Below, piece by piece: positions 23,114 through 34,958 of a DNA stretch of 64,000 bases. Within the stretch, counting starts at the first letter, position 1; every line of letters starts with the position of its first letter. The DNA lies in contig NC_092464.1 in assembly GCF_047495875.1 (NCBI RefSeq), positions 4,436,737 to 4,500,736 of the forward strand. Reading direction: 5' to 3'. Position numbers and translations under genes: made by a program. This DNA is from Pithys albifrons albifrons. Taxonomy: Eukaryota > Chordata > Aves > Passeriformes > Thamnophilidae. The notes below the pieces were generated by a model, which saw only the letters and a list, made by a program, of their open reading frames with translations, had not been told where the DNA came from and ran no database searches.

Positions 23114-25118
23114 AGAACAGAGTCCTTCCAACGGGTTGGTAACAAGCTCTGCCTCCGATGCCAAAGGGCCAACACAGAGCCACTTTGTACAGAAGGAGAT
23201 TGGCTGTCCTCCCCCTCCCAGGGAGAAGGGGCTGACTGAGCAATGCACTTGGATGGTGCTGAAAGACCTTTGTCAAGTCATCAAAGGGTCTCTGCACCTC
23301 CTTGGAGCCAGCCTTGGGAGAGGGAGGTGGGAAATCTCCATCCCAAGATTGTCTCTGTCACACTGGGAGATTAAGAATTAGCCTTTGTCCTTGGTAAAAG
23401 TCAGGGAGGGGAGGAATGACTCCTGGGAGAAACCTTACTGTGTCCAACATGCTTAGGCAAACATTGTGGCAACTTCCCTTGGCAAGCTCTAGTGATCTTA
23501 TCCCCTCCCAGTATCTTCAGGCTGCTTTTTGATTGTCTTCAAAGGGCATCTCTCCTCTGCTGAATCACAGAGGGCTCTGTCTGTCTCTCTTTTCCCAGAC
23601 AGTGAAAAGGATGCTTTGCAAGGAGCACCCAAAGGAACTAAATGTTATAAATGCCCCTGGTGCAGGAGAGCAATTGTCTGGCAGGGCTGACACTCAGCAG
23701 CTGTGAACCCTGAAGACAATATGCTTTCCACCACAGCAAGCCCTTGCTTGGCAAAGCTTTTCCATGAAAGGACTTATCTGCGTGGGCAGCAGCACCTCCC
23801 TGGTTTTCCCATTCTTTCAGCCTCCCTTTCCCACCTCAGCCATTGGCAGCCTTTCAGTCACAGCTGTATCCCAGCCTAGCACCCCTCATTTCTTTTGGCT
23901 CCCTTTCAGACTTTTAAGTTATCTGACAGAGCCCTGAAATGACTTAATCCAAGGAGAGAATATTTGCAGATTACATTTGCTGGAGTAACTCCTGGGTTTA
24001 GATTTCCTGCCTGTGTCTCAGCTCAGAGGAGGTGTGTTCCTCACTGACACAATGAGTCACTCGCTCACCAGCCTTCCTGCTGCTCCCAAATTGCATTGGA
24101 AACTCTGCAAAAGGCTCACAGGCCTCAAGTCCTGCCCTGAGGGAGCAGGGAGGAGGTTTTTGTTGTTCAGCACAAATATTTTGCAAACCTCCATCAATGA
24201 AAGGATCACTTGAATATCCTTCAGCACTGCAATGGCACTGAATGTTTGTTGTTCACTGGACAAGGTGTGAGCTTTGCCTTCAGGTAGTTAAGATTTGCTA
24301 CGTCCCTATTTGTTTATCGACCTAATTTTTATTTTATTTCAGTTTCTGAGAGGGTAGATAAAGCAAGAAGTGAAACAGGGCACCCAGGTATTTTCAGACA
24401 GCTGTGAGGGAGCTGGTAACTTCTATAACATGCTATGGATGTGTCCTAGACACAAATTAAAAAGGAAAACCAACTCTATAAAATGCTTTAGGGCAACATT
24501 TTCAAATCCGATATATTTAAGAAAAATTGCTTTCCTCTGTAGAAAAAAAATATGAAGAAACTGAAGATAAAGTGCCAAATAGAAACAATCATTCATGGTG
24601 CCAGTCAAAGCAGCACAACTGGGAATGCTACGGAATTTTTTAGCAGGAACAATGAGAGAAGAGGTTCCTCATTCTCCCTTCTCTCAAATGTCTCCCTCCA
24701 GCAGTTCAGGTTTAAATCTATCTCTACATTCAAGTCCTTTGCCAAGTAGGAGTACACTGGGATTGCCAGTGTCAGTGATGGCCTGAGATTTGACTTTTGA
24801 TTTTGGTTGGGAATAAAACAGAGGAGCAAGCAGGAGGAGAGGCTTCAGTTCCAGAAAGTGTTTGATGCAGGATGGAGCAAGTCCAAAACACATGGATTGT
24901 GCAAGGAAGGTACTGTGGCCTGAAATGCAGGAGGTGCCAGAAGCCCTATGAGAAGGTTGATGGTGGGAGCTGAGCAGCCCAGCGCTGTTGGCATGGTGAG
25001 CTGATGGGTGAGGAACATCTGCTCTGAAAGCCAATGAGGAAAGATGCTGCAGATCTGAGGCACTTATCTCCTATGAAGGCAGTGACAAAAGTGTAAAACA
25101 TCAGGGACAGGTACCTGG

Positions 25119-25156
25119 CAAAGAGAGTTTGTGGCTGCAAAGAGAGTTTGTGGTTG
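25119..25156. repeat. 19-bp tandem duplication
   Basis: CAAAGAGAGTTTGTGGCTG is followed at once by the same unit with one change. It sits at the left end of a CR1 fragment. Confidence 0.95.
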
Positions 25157-25310
25157 CCCTATCCTTGAAAATGTTCAAGGCCAGTTTGGATGGGTTTTGG
25201 AGCAACCTGGAGTAGTGGAAGGTGTCCCTGCCAACAGCAGAACAGTTGGAACAAGATAATATTTAAGATCCCTTCCAACACAAACCATTCTATGATTCTA
25301 TTATTCTAAT
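25138..25310 (+). mobile_element. CR1 LINE 3' fragment
   Basis: It contains GGCCAGTTTGGATGGGTTTT, GTGGAAGGTGTCCCTGCCAA, CCCTTCCAACACAAACCATT and a tail of CTATGATTCTATTATTCTA. Confidence 0.93.
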
Positions 25311-25394
25311 ATTGGGACTGGTCCATATACCTGTGTGGAGCAGAGAAGCAAATTCTGTTGGGGTAAAGGTTAATAAGGAAGGCCTGAAATTACA

Positions 25395-25418
25395 AAAAAA
25401 AAAAAAAAAAAGAAAAAA
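25395..25418. repeat. Poly(A) run
   Basis: About 17 A, then G and more A, 85 bp beyond the CR1 tail at 25310. Confidence 0.9.
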
Positions 25419-27102
25419 GAATAAGATGTAAATGTAAATATTATGAAATGTGGGGAAAAGAAGGAAGGCAAAAGGGGGTGAAGCACTACTTTCACAAGCA
25501 GCATTCACAGTGCAGAAAGCTCAGCCCCATCTCCAGCCTGCTTGGCTGAAGGAACAAAGCAGAGCAACCTTTCTGAGAGTGCCTGAGAAGAATCAAAGAA
25601 TAGTTCCTGCTGTGGCTGATTTTTCGGTCTCCAGCCCAAACACAGCACAGGCTGTTTGTTCCCACAGTGCAGGGCTGACCTTGCAATGGTTCCCGAGCCT
25701 GTGCTCACTGCAGCCCAGCTGGGGCAGCAGCCCAGCCAGCTGCTTCTATTTTTGAATCCCCAGGTTTCCTTTAGTCCCCACTCCTCTGGGGACTGCCTTA
25801 AAGAGAAGTGCAGGGAGCAGCAGGGCCCCTGTTACCATCCCAGGGGTCCTGAGGGATGGAGGTGCAGCAGGAGTGGAGGCAGGACTGATTTTACACCAGT
25901 GAGGGTGTTTAGTGGATCATCCATTCCTATGAAATCTCAGCTCTGGAGGGGTTGGGAGGCTTTGGGCTTTGATGTGTAACCACCAGGCAGCAGCTGGGCC
26001 AAGTGAGTGAACTACCAGATGAATTTGGATAAGGAAGATGTGGAACTTTTGCGTCACTGTCAGAGATTTCTTGTTTAGGAGAGTATTGAGGACCACAGGC
26101 ATGGACAGATGGAGTTTTATACTCAGAAATTTCATTTGTCCTGCTGTTTGAATCATCACTTTATACACCAAAATTCAAGGTTGGTCTTACAACCTGTCAC
26201 CCCATAATCTGCCCTTCCTCCTTCCATCTCCATTGGAGCAGGGTTTGGCTCCAAGCATTCCCAGGGAATGCCCCAAATTCACCTTGGATGCCCTGTCCCA
26301 TGTTTCACAAAAGACTGAGATCCTGAAAATCTGTACAGAACAGTCAAACTGCTTCCAGCAGTCTGAGGGACAGAGTAATCAGAGAACTGAGTACTAAAGT
26401 GTTAATGTTCTGCTGGGTTTCTATTTCAGTATAGGCAAATAATTTCTGTCTATATCTAGATGTGATTGAGAGGCAGTTGACACAGTTGAATATAAAATCC
26501 TTCTTTCTCACCAGACAAGACTAATTTAAAGTCCTCTCTAATGCTTGTCATTCATGCTGGCAAGGAATTACATTTTATTTTTGATAATGTATATATTTGC
26601 CCTTTAGATATTAAACTGAGCTATAAGTTCAAAACATGAGGCTCCATGTCAAATACTACAAATGCTTTTATTTATTTTAAATTATGTTTTTTAAAAAAAC
26701 ATTTTATTTAAAACTATAGATCTTGTTTGCATGTATACAAATAGACATATACAAGGCAGACAGGTCTTCATTAGAGTCTATTGAGATAAATATTGTAGGG
26801 GAAGTTTCCAGTTATTCAGCTAAACCTAATTTTCTTCTGAAGAGTTTTAATGTTTCACTAACTGAATTCAGTAGAATTGCAGTGACTTTAATAGATGTTT
26901 AGAAAATGACCTCACACGTGGGCTCCTACCTTGCCAACATCTAAATTTAGATATCTTGGTTTGCAAGTCCAAATACTTTCTGTTATTCTCTGGAATAACA
27001 GAATCATACTGCAACTCAATATTATTAAAAATAATAATCTTCAAAATATTCACAGAATGCAGTAGGGAAAAAAACTTCCCTCCCACTTAACAGCACAATA
27101 AT

Positions 27103-27176
27103 TAAAAAAAAAAAAGAAAAAGAAAAAAGAAAAAAAAGAAAAGAAAAAGAAAAAGAAAAAAGAAAAAAGAAAAACA
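27103..27176. repeat. A-rich (GAAAA)n low-complexity tract
   Basis: About 70 bases made only of A and G, with one C near the end, in irregular GAAAA/GAAAAA units. Confidence 0.95.
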
Positions 27177-30100
27177 AATTTAACCCATAAAAAGAACTGT
27201 CCAAAACATGTCTATGAATTTAATACCAGCTGCCATCTGGGTCTTCATCTAAACTCCCCCAAGAACTGTGTTACATCTTTGCTGGGATAACAGGATTTGG
27301 AAAATGCAGTCCACACAGACTCATCAGTAATTTTACATAACTGGCCCACGTGTTTTTCCATATGTGAGGCTGCAGGCACAGCATTTTCTACACCTACATC
27401 TACACACTTTTCACTGAGTCACATGGAAGTCCCACACTAGTCTGAGACTCCAGCTCAGGATGCTGTGCCTTCCACACCAGGGTGGGATCCCACTGCTTTC
27501 CACACCTCAGCCACCACTAAAGCCCATACATTGCCAATTAATTAAATCTACAGAGCTTGCAGCTCTTCCTCTTCTATTCCATTTTCCTTATTCATGCAAA
27601 ACATTTAAGCGACTTTACTAATCAAATCTCTTAGGACTGTGCATTACTTACATAATTTCTGTTGTTTTATATCTGGAATAAATGTATAGTGCTGAAACCC
27701 TACAGTTTTTCTGAGGCCATTATTAAAATTTAACAATGAATTCAATGTTTGAATGGGCTCAGGAAACAGCTTTATTTATCAAGGAGCCAAAGTCAAGGCT
27801 TTTTAACAATATTGGGCAAAACTGGTTAATTGGACAAACAATCCCTTGAGGAAAGAAAGAGGTCATTGTTCATGCAGTGCAAAGCCCAGCATAATAATTA
27901 ACCACTCTGGATGTTTTGACAAAGGTCAGATGCAATAGAAGCACAAAATGCTTGAAAATCCCTGTGAGAAGTCCTCATGTGACAAGTCAAAGTACTTGAA
28001 AAAGGACATAAACAGAACTCAAACATGTGAATCTGAAGTGCCTAAATCACTTAAATGTTCATACAGAGGCTCAGTTGTCTTTAAGGTCCTTCAAAGCCAA
28101 AAGTTCAAGTTCTGGACTGCCAAACTTGACCAGGAGTCAGAAATCTGTAAATCCTCCAACTTCTCTGAAGAGTCACTCCCAGATTCCACACATCAAGAGG
28201 ACCAAAGGTGTCATTCATCTTGTTTGATTCTAATTTTGAAAAAGCTCATTTCCATGTACCCACTGGACAGAGAGAGGTGACAACTGAGAGTAATTCCCTC
28301 CTAAAATCCCATCAAGAGATATTATTTCAGGATATGTCTATTAGTAAATATAATTTGCCAGTGCCTGTCTGCAGGACCCAAGGGCAAGTAGAATGATAGG
28401 ATTTGTATCAAACAACTAAATTCTCCTCCCATTCCAGGGTGGCTTCATCCCAAGGGAAGAGTTTTCTTGACAATTTTTGAGCAGGTGTTTTCTTAATTTT
28501 CTTCTAGTAGAGAAATGCAACCTTCACATTCCTTCCTTGCCATGGAAATGGAAATGTGAACCTCCACTGGTGGAGCATTTTCTCTGCATTCTGCAGGCAA
28601 AGGCCAATGCAAAAGGATGTAAATGTTGAAGCCTCAGCAATGACACAAATGGAAACAGAATTTACCCTAGAGCCAAAACGCCCACCTGTGGCAAATAAAT
28701 TGCAGTCTGTCAGTTCAGGTCTCCTTCATCAATCACCTTTACAAAGAAAGGCTCATTGAAGTACCCTTAGAAGATTAACAGAAGTGGAAGGACATAGTTT
28801 TGCAAGGGATATGTGTCAAATTGGCACATTACAGATCTTGCTGGCCCTCACAGATTGAAGCAGGTTTTGAGATTCTCTCCCTTGCCTGGCCTGAGTCTTG
28901 ACCAGCCAGAGTTGAGGTCAGATCTCTTACAGCACCCATGAAAGTTCTAATCTCTCCTCTCTTGTATGACAAAAACCATTTCACACTGTCACGACAACAT
29001 AAACCCCTGTAAAGCCTGACAGGAATAGAATTCAGATCCTCTCTCCTTCCTTGAAAAATGCTCAAACAATTTTGAATAAATCAGATCTGGCTCCAAGACA
29101 GAAAATACAGTTACAGTGCAAGTGACCTCTCTTCTCACACAGCTCTGATGGGATTCTTGATGAAGTAATAAAGTGAAATGGTGAAATAAGAAAAAGCTGG
29201 AGATCCCCAAAGAAAACCAAGGATATGTTGCACCTTGTTTTTATAATCACATCCATCTTATGGATGGATTGGTACCTGCAAGTGCTCCAGTTACTATTCA
29301 GGGGGGAAAAAAATTAAAAGAAAGAAGGAAAGAAAAACTATGACTGTTTCCAGCAATTGCACTTAACAGTCACTTTTTGCCAAGAGTGGCTGTTTGGCTT
29401 CCAGGGAACATTGTTTTGTTTGTTTTCAATGGGAAAAAAATGAATTAATAAAGGGTCCCTCCAGGTTTTTGTGTAGGAGTGAGGATACACCCTCCAGAAC
29501 TGGGAACTGAGCACAAGCTACAGGGAGAAGAGATAAATGGAGGGATCACCTCTGTTTGTCCTTCTCAAGACTGAAAATAAAGGAAAATAAGAGAAAGGGG
29601 GAAAAAATCTCTAGGAATGCTACAAAAAATGGGCAAATAATATCACCATGTTGATAATTTTCCACAAGCTTCTTAATTCCCTCTCTAAGACAAGAATAGA
29701 AACAAAACAGAGGAAATGGCACAATGAGGGCAATTCATGGCAAACTTTAGAGCATGACAGATCAGGAAGTCCAGGAAACCATGAACAGGGGAGTGTATTG
29801 AGTTTCTGGGGTTCTTTTTTATCAAAATCTATAAATCTCATAACACAATAATTGAAAAAGATGCAGACCAGGCACAGCTCAGGAGCAGTGGGGTGTAGAG
29901 TTCAACTGAGGTGAAAGGAGAATGAATCCTTCAGAGTGTTAACAAAGTCAACAGATCAGCTGCCTTTTATGCCCTGTGTCACTTCCCTCCATCCATTCTT
30001 TGTCCCTGTGTTTATTTTGTGCTCAGCCTTTACCAAATCCTAAAGTACACAGTATTTTTTCACACTATTAGAGGCAACAGGCCTGATATTCACATCCAAA

Positions 30101-31577
30101 GACTTAAATAGCTGTAGAGGAACTGGAATGCCCTGGGCAGGAATCCATGGTTACATGGAAGTGGTCAGGAGCACAGGTCCCTAGGAAGTTCTAGTAGGAA
30201 GCAAAGACACACAGCAACAAATAACTGATAGGGTGGTGAATTGGGAGTTTATAAGGTGACAAATTGGTGGGGTCAAATTTTACATCCCCAAAATAAATAA
30301 CTGACTAAAACTGTGGCTTCAGCAAGAATGGGATTTCACTGAGAGGGTTTAAGGAAAGTCCTAGTGCTTTCAAATCAGAATTTAGCATGTTAACTCCCTT
30401 TGTAAGTCAGAACATGTTAGATTTGTCCAACAGCAAAAGGGAATCTTGAAGTCAACAAGAATTATGCCTTCTCAGGAGCATCATTCATAGCCCTACGTGG
30501 CATATTAATTTCAAGAACCTAAAGCAATGTGACCTCGTCAATGGCTAATGTCTAATTAGCAATTAATCCATTTAAACAGAGGTTTTATTTCACAATTCAG
30601 CCTTGGAAAGTCTATAAAATGATGCATCTCTCCCCAGAGGAAATTCTGGGCTAATTTCTGTTATATAGGACAACTTATGTACAAAAAATATGGTACTTTC
30701 AAGGACATGAAGCTTCAATGAAACCCAAACCACTCTTGACACAGATGTTTACTAGAGCCTGGGCTTCTACTGAGTCATAACAGACATATTCTTAATATAA
30801 TTTATTGTTTGACTCTTGGCACGTCCAAACTTCAGCTGGGTAAGAGAAGGGAAAACACTGAAATACTATGAGAAACTCTGTATTAGTATTATTGTGTTCT
30901 TCTAATTCTTAAAAACATTGCACTATGAATTGTGGCTGGAGCAGCTGGTGGATGTGGAAAGACAATGGGAGCTTCCTGGAGGATTGGCTGTCATTATGTC
31001 AGGCTTCAATCCCCTTTCTTTCCTTGCACGTGCTGAAAGTCTATGTAGAGTTGAGCAACGTGAAATCTAAAATTAAATTGCCACAGTTACAATGGAAGGC
31101 AGAATATGTATTTAATTCTAAAGATAGATGGCTAAAGTTAGGGCCCATATCTCCATAGATGGTCTATAGAGTCAATGGAGAAACAGAAGTTTCTCCAGGG
31201 GTGAGTCCAAAGCACCTTCCTCAGGCTTCTTCCAAGTTGTCTCATGCTGGAACATGGATAACCAGAGGATAATTTCTCAGCTGCACAAACCTCAGAGTGG
31301 GAGCCCCTGCATGTCCCTGGGGTGACGAATGGCCCTCAGGCAAAACCAAGTGAACCATCTTTTTGTTGCCCAGGAAAAGTTTGGGAGACTGACTGTTAGT
31401 TGGGATGGCCCATGTGGGCACTGCCAACCATGCTCCTGTGCTGAGGAATATTTTCCTGTGCTTTGGCATTTACAGGGAGTGCAGGTATTTGGGGTGCTGG
31501 GGGCTACCCCACAGTGGCTACTGAGCCCAAGGTAGGTGGTCCCCAGGTAACCTATTGAAGCATCTGCCATCTATCAT

Positions 31578-31768
31578 CTTCTCTGTGAGGGTGGGCAGGC
31601 CCTGGCACAGGTTTCCCAGGGAATTTGTGGCTGCCCCATCCCTGGAAATGTTCAGTGCCAGCTCTGAGAGACCTGATTTAGTGGATCACATCCCTGCCCA
31701 TGGCAGGGAGGTTGGAAATAGATGATGTTTAAGGTCCCTTCCAATCCAAACTATTCCAGGATTCTATC
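31578..31768 (+). mobile_element. CR1 LINE 3' fragment
   Basis: TGTGAGGGTGGGCAGGCCCT, GGCTGCCCCATCCCTGGAAA, TTTAAGGTCCCTTCCAATCC and the tail ATTCCAGGATTCTATCA. Confidence 0.93.
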
Positions 31769-32301
31769 ACCTTTTCCTCTCAGAATGTCCAATAAATATA
31801 GAGGTTTGTGCCTGGGAATCACCAGGGAATTTCTGTTAATCCATAGATCAGGAATTCTCAGTGCTACATCACAGGAGCTGTTCAACAGCTGTATGCCAGG
31901 CTTGCTCTGTCAGGGAGATTTTGCTGAGTTTCTGGGTGATCACCTTTGCCCACTTGACATCTGCTAGCAGGTTTCAATCCTTGCTGCCTCGTGTTTTTAA
32001 TTCCTTTGCTGGGCACCTTCCAAATATTTAAAGAGAAGAGGATAATTTTGAAGTGTGCTTGTCCAGCCCAGAGCAAACCCCTTTGTGCCAGGAGTGGGGA
32101 CACGTGAAGAGCCACGGCCTGAACTGCTGCTCTCAGTTCAGCATCCAAGCACTACACAAGCACTTTGAGTGGACCATTAAGCTTTTCTTTCTTTAAGAAG
32201 GGAGGGGTTAAACCTGGAATGCTGCTGATAATTTTTTTTTAAATTTAATTTCCTGAAGAGCTTTACTGTAAGTTGTTCAAACATTCTCACTGTGAATAAA
32301 T

Positions 32302-32392
32302 GGTCTAGTGGAAGGTGACCCTGTCCATGACAGGGGGTTGGAACTGGATGACCTTTAAAGTCTCTTCCAACACAAAACTTTCAATGATTTTT
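32302..32392 (+). mobile_element. CR1 LINE 3' fragment
   Basis: GGTCTAGTGGAAGGTGACCC, GGGGTTGGAACTGGATGACC and CTTCCAACACAAAACTTTCA, followed by a decayed tail. It lies 530 bp from the preceding CR1 in the same orientation. Confidence 0.9.
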
Positions 32393-33071
32393 ATTCACCA
32401 ACAAACCACAATTTGTTTACTTTGATTTGGGGTCTTGTTGGTTTGTTTCTTCACTAGTGAAACAATTATTGTAGATCTTTAGTCTATTTTGTATTTTATT
32501 TTCCTACTCCTAACCCAGAGCAGGTTAACATGACATAACCCTATTACACCCCAAATAGGAAGCCAGTGTTGTTTGTCTTCAAAGTTTTGGACTTTGAAGT
32601 GTAGAAAACAAGCCCAGATATTGCTCTTTGCAGGATGTAGGAAAGAACAAATTGTGAATCTCACTTTTTTTTCCCATCACTAAGAGTGTTACCTCAAGCT
32701 TGTCAAAACAAACTCTTTACTTTGGGTGACTTCTGCCACCATTCTGGCTCATGGATTCTGTGAGGCAAAAAGGGTTAATTTGGTGTCAATGGATGCACTG
32801 GGACAACAGCAAATAAAACTGAAAAGGTATTCTGGAAAGTGGGCACCAGATCTTAGTACTCTGCTTCATTTCTAGGTGTAATTTGGGTAGAGTTTGCTGC
32901 CATAAAAGCAAGGAACATTCCTTTCCCCAAAGCATCAAATCAAGAGTGGAAAAAGCAACAATTGCCTCAGCCTTAGAGCTGGGCCCCTGAAGAACAGTAT
33001 GAAAAATGAAATTGCCTTTTGTTACATGGCAAATTAAAAACCAAGAACCATAAACAGGTCATGTGTTAGCA

Positions 33072-34778
33072 CAATTGAGTTTGTTTATTTTTAGACCACC
33101 CCAAAATCCAATCATGCTCTATGTACACAGACAATACACGGGATAGCACACCAAGTGTAGACAAGAAAGATAAAATGTATTCTGGTTTGGTTTGCTGGTG
33201 ATTTTCATTTTTATTATTTTTTTTCATTGTACATCTGCTCAAGTTGAAAAAAGCTCCAACCCATATGGATTCCTGTGTCAATCCTCTCTCAGTTCCCATG
33301 CCCACACTGTGCTAAGAGGAGACATCACCTCCGGGGGGTTTGTCTGGATGGTGGACTGTGCTGCTTTTCATGTAGGTTCCCCTGGGCCCCATTTCTTATG
33401 GAAAACTGCTTAGTGCAGAACAAGTATTATCAGCATGGGTCTGCTTTAACTATGTTCTAGAGTTAGTAGGTAAGACCAGCTAATGCTTTGGGTTACTCAG
33501 GAAATCATAAGTAGCACACACACAAAACCGAAAACAGAAAATAATCTTCAACGTTGTTGAGAGTGTTAATTTTCTTCACGTTTCCAGTGTCATTTATTTT
33601 GCTAAGCACTGCTGCAATTATTTTCTTTCCACTTGTCTTTATGCTCTTATTTTCTTACAAAACAGTATACTAGGCTTTCTGTATAAAACATATATATAAA
33701 CATTTATATATATATATATTTATATAAAAAAACAAAGCAATGACCCCCAAACTGGACTGCCACACAGGTAGGTATTTGTCCCTCATTAATCCTGTGTGTA
33801 CATCTGTTTGTTGTCCCTGAATGTCACAGGGCTGGCTATTGGAATGGGGTCACAAAGAAAGGGGACTTCTGTTCTCCTTGTTTTGCTTTAAAATATACAG
33901 AAAAAAATATATAAGATGAATAAAAGCAGAGTAGTCACAGGAACAATCAGCTCCTGTTTACACACTGGCACCATGTTGTTCTTGTGGCCATTGTGGTTGC
34001 TACTCCCCAGTTTGACTTCTAGTTATTACTTCCCAGGAATTAATATGTCTGTACATTTTTTGTCACTTATTCTCTCCCCTCACAATGAGCTGGATGCAGG
34101 TTCAGATTGAATGAAACACTAGAAAGTCTAAAGGATCTCAGAACTCTGTTAATTCTAACCCTGCTTAACTTTTCAGCCCTCTTTCTCAGAGAAGATCAAG
34201 CATTTAGCAAATTATGATTAATTGTATATAACAAGTACATTTTAGTGGCCTTTTCTTCCAAAAGGTGCTTCTGGACAATGATTTGAGACAGATTTTCCTG
34301 TGCATTGCTGGCATTGTATCCCAGCCTTGCACTTTTGTATAAATCCTTTTTTTCAGATGTAAGTCCCCCATTATGACAGCTCTTTGTCCTCAATATTTAT
34401 TCTTTCAGCAAACAGATTGGTCATTTGAGCTACTTAATCATTACTGAGTGATGAGGTGGGAGAACTGCCCACGCTAAATACACCAGACAATTTGGTGATA
34501 GCAAGGGAGGGGCTAAATTTCAGCCCAATTTATTTAGCTCATGCAAAGATGCCTAATTGCTTCTTCACCTGAAGACTCTGTAATTGAAAAACCACAGATA
34601 CAAAAAAAGAAAGTTATGAAGACTGGGGGCATAAAATGGAAAACCTTTTTGAATTAAAAACCCAAAGTACTGCTTGCTGGTTTACAAAGAGTCTATAACA
34701 CTGATAAAATCTTCAGAAACCAATGTGCTGCTTTTTTTTCTTCTTCTTCTTTTTTTTGTTCCTCCTCTTTATCCTGCT
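33072..34778 (-). other. AQP1: Probable AQP1 3' untranslated region
   Basis: Below the AQP1 stop codon the minus strand stays free of recognised repeats for about 1.7 kb, except for a TA-rich stretch near 33690-33730. Aquaporin-1 messages in mammals carry long 3' UTRs. AATAAA hexamers on the sense strand lie at 34775-34780 (overlapping the stop), 34529-34534, 34396-34401, 33593-33598 and 33084-33089. The last is followed by moderately GT-rich sequence and is my preferred distal end, but the true poly(A) site cannot be settled from sequence alone. Confidence 0.4.
33690..33730. repeat. (TA)n-rich stretch
   Basis: Alternating TATATA units broken by AAAC and TTTA, within the probable AQP1 3' UTR. 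Confidence 0.85.
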
Positions 34779-34958
34779 TTATTTTGGCTTCATTTCCACA
34801 CGGGAGTTCATGTCATCTCCTTCCAGGTCATACTCTTGCACCTGGCCACTGGTCCACACCTTCATGCGGTCGGTCAGGTCGCTGGTTCTGGGAGCCAGGA
34901 TGAAGTCGTAAATCAGGGCAGCACTTGCTCCTCCAATGATTGGGCCAACCCAGAAGAT
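34779..34958 (-). CDS. AQP1: AQP1 exon 4, last coding part
   Basis: 180 bases including the stop, acceptor TGTTTCAG|ATCTTC. It encodes residues 213-271: helix 6 ([10 protein letters not shown], then [10 protein letters not shown]) and the cytoplasmic tail ending NSRVEMKPK. Thr241 matches human Thr239. The stop TAA overlaps an AATAAA hexamer. Confidence 0.98.
   Translation of the reverse strand: MFWVGPIIGGASAALIYDFILAPRTSDLTDRMKVWTSGQVQEYDLEGDDMNSRVEMKPK

Larger units (their letters stand above)
5875..33071. other. GHRHR-AQP1 intergenic spacer
   Basis: About 27 kb between the start of GHRHR and the probable 3' end of AQP1. Repeats are itemised separately. The stretches 6061-6985, 7385-7792, 8150-9488, 9790-11175, 11260-13140, 13250-15095, 16120-19660, 20410-25115, 25315-31575 and 32395-33070 hold no exon, RNA gene or recognised repeat that I can support, apart from short A or T runs and small tandem duplications. 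All open reading frames here are short or overlap repeats, and none has a recognisable domain. Confidence 0.65.
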
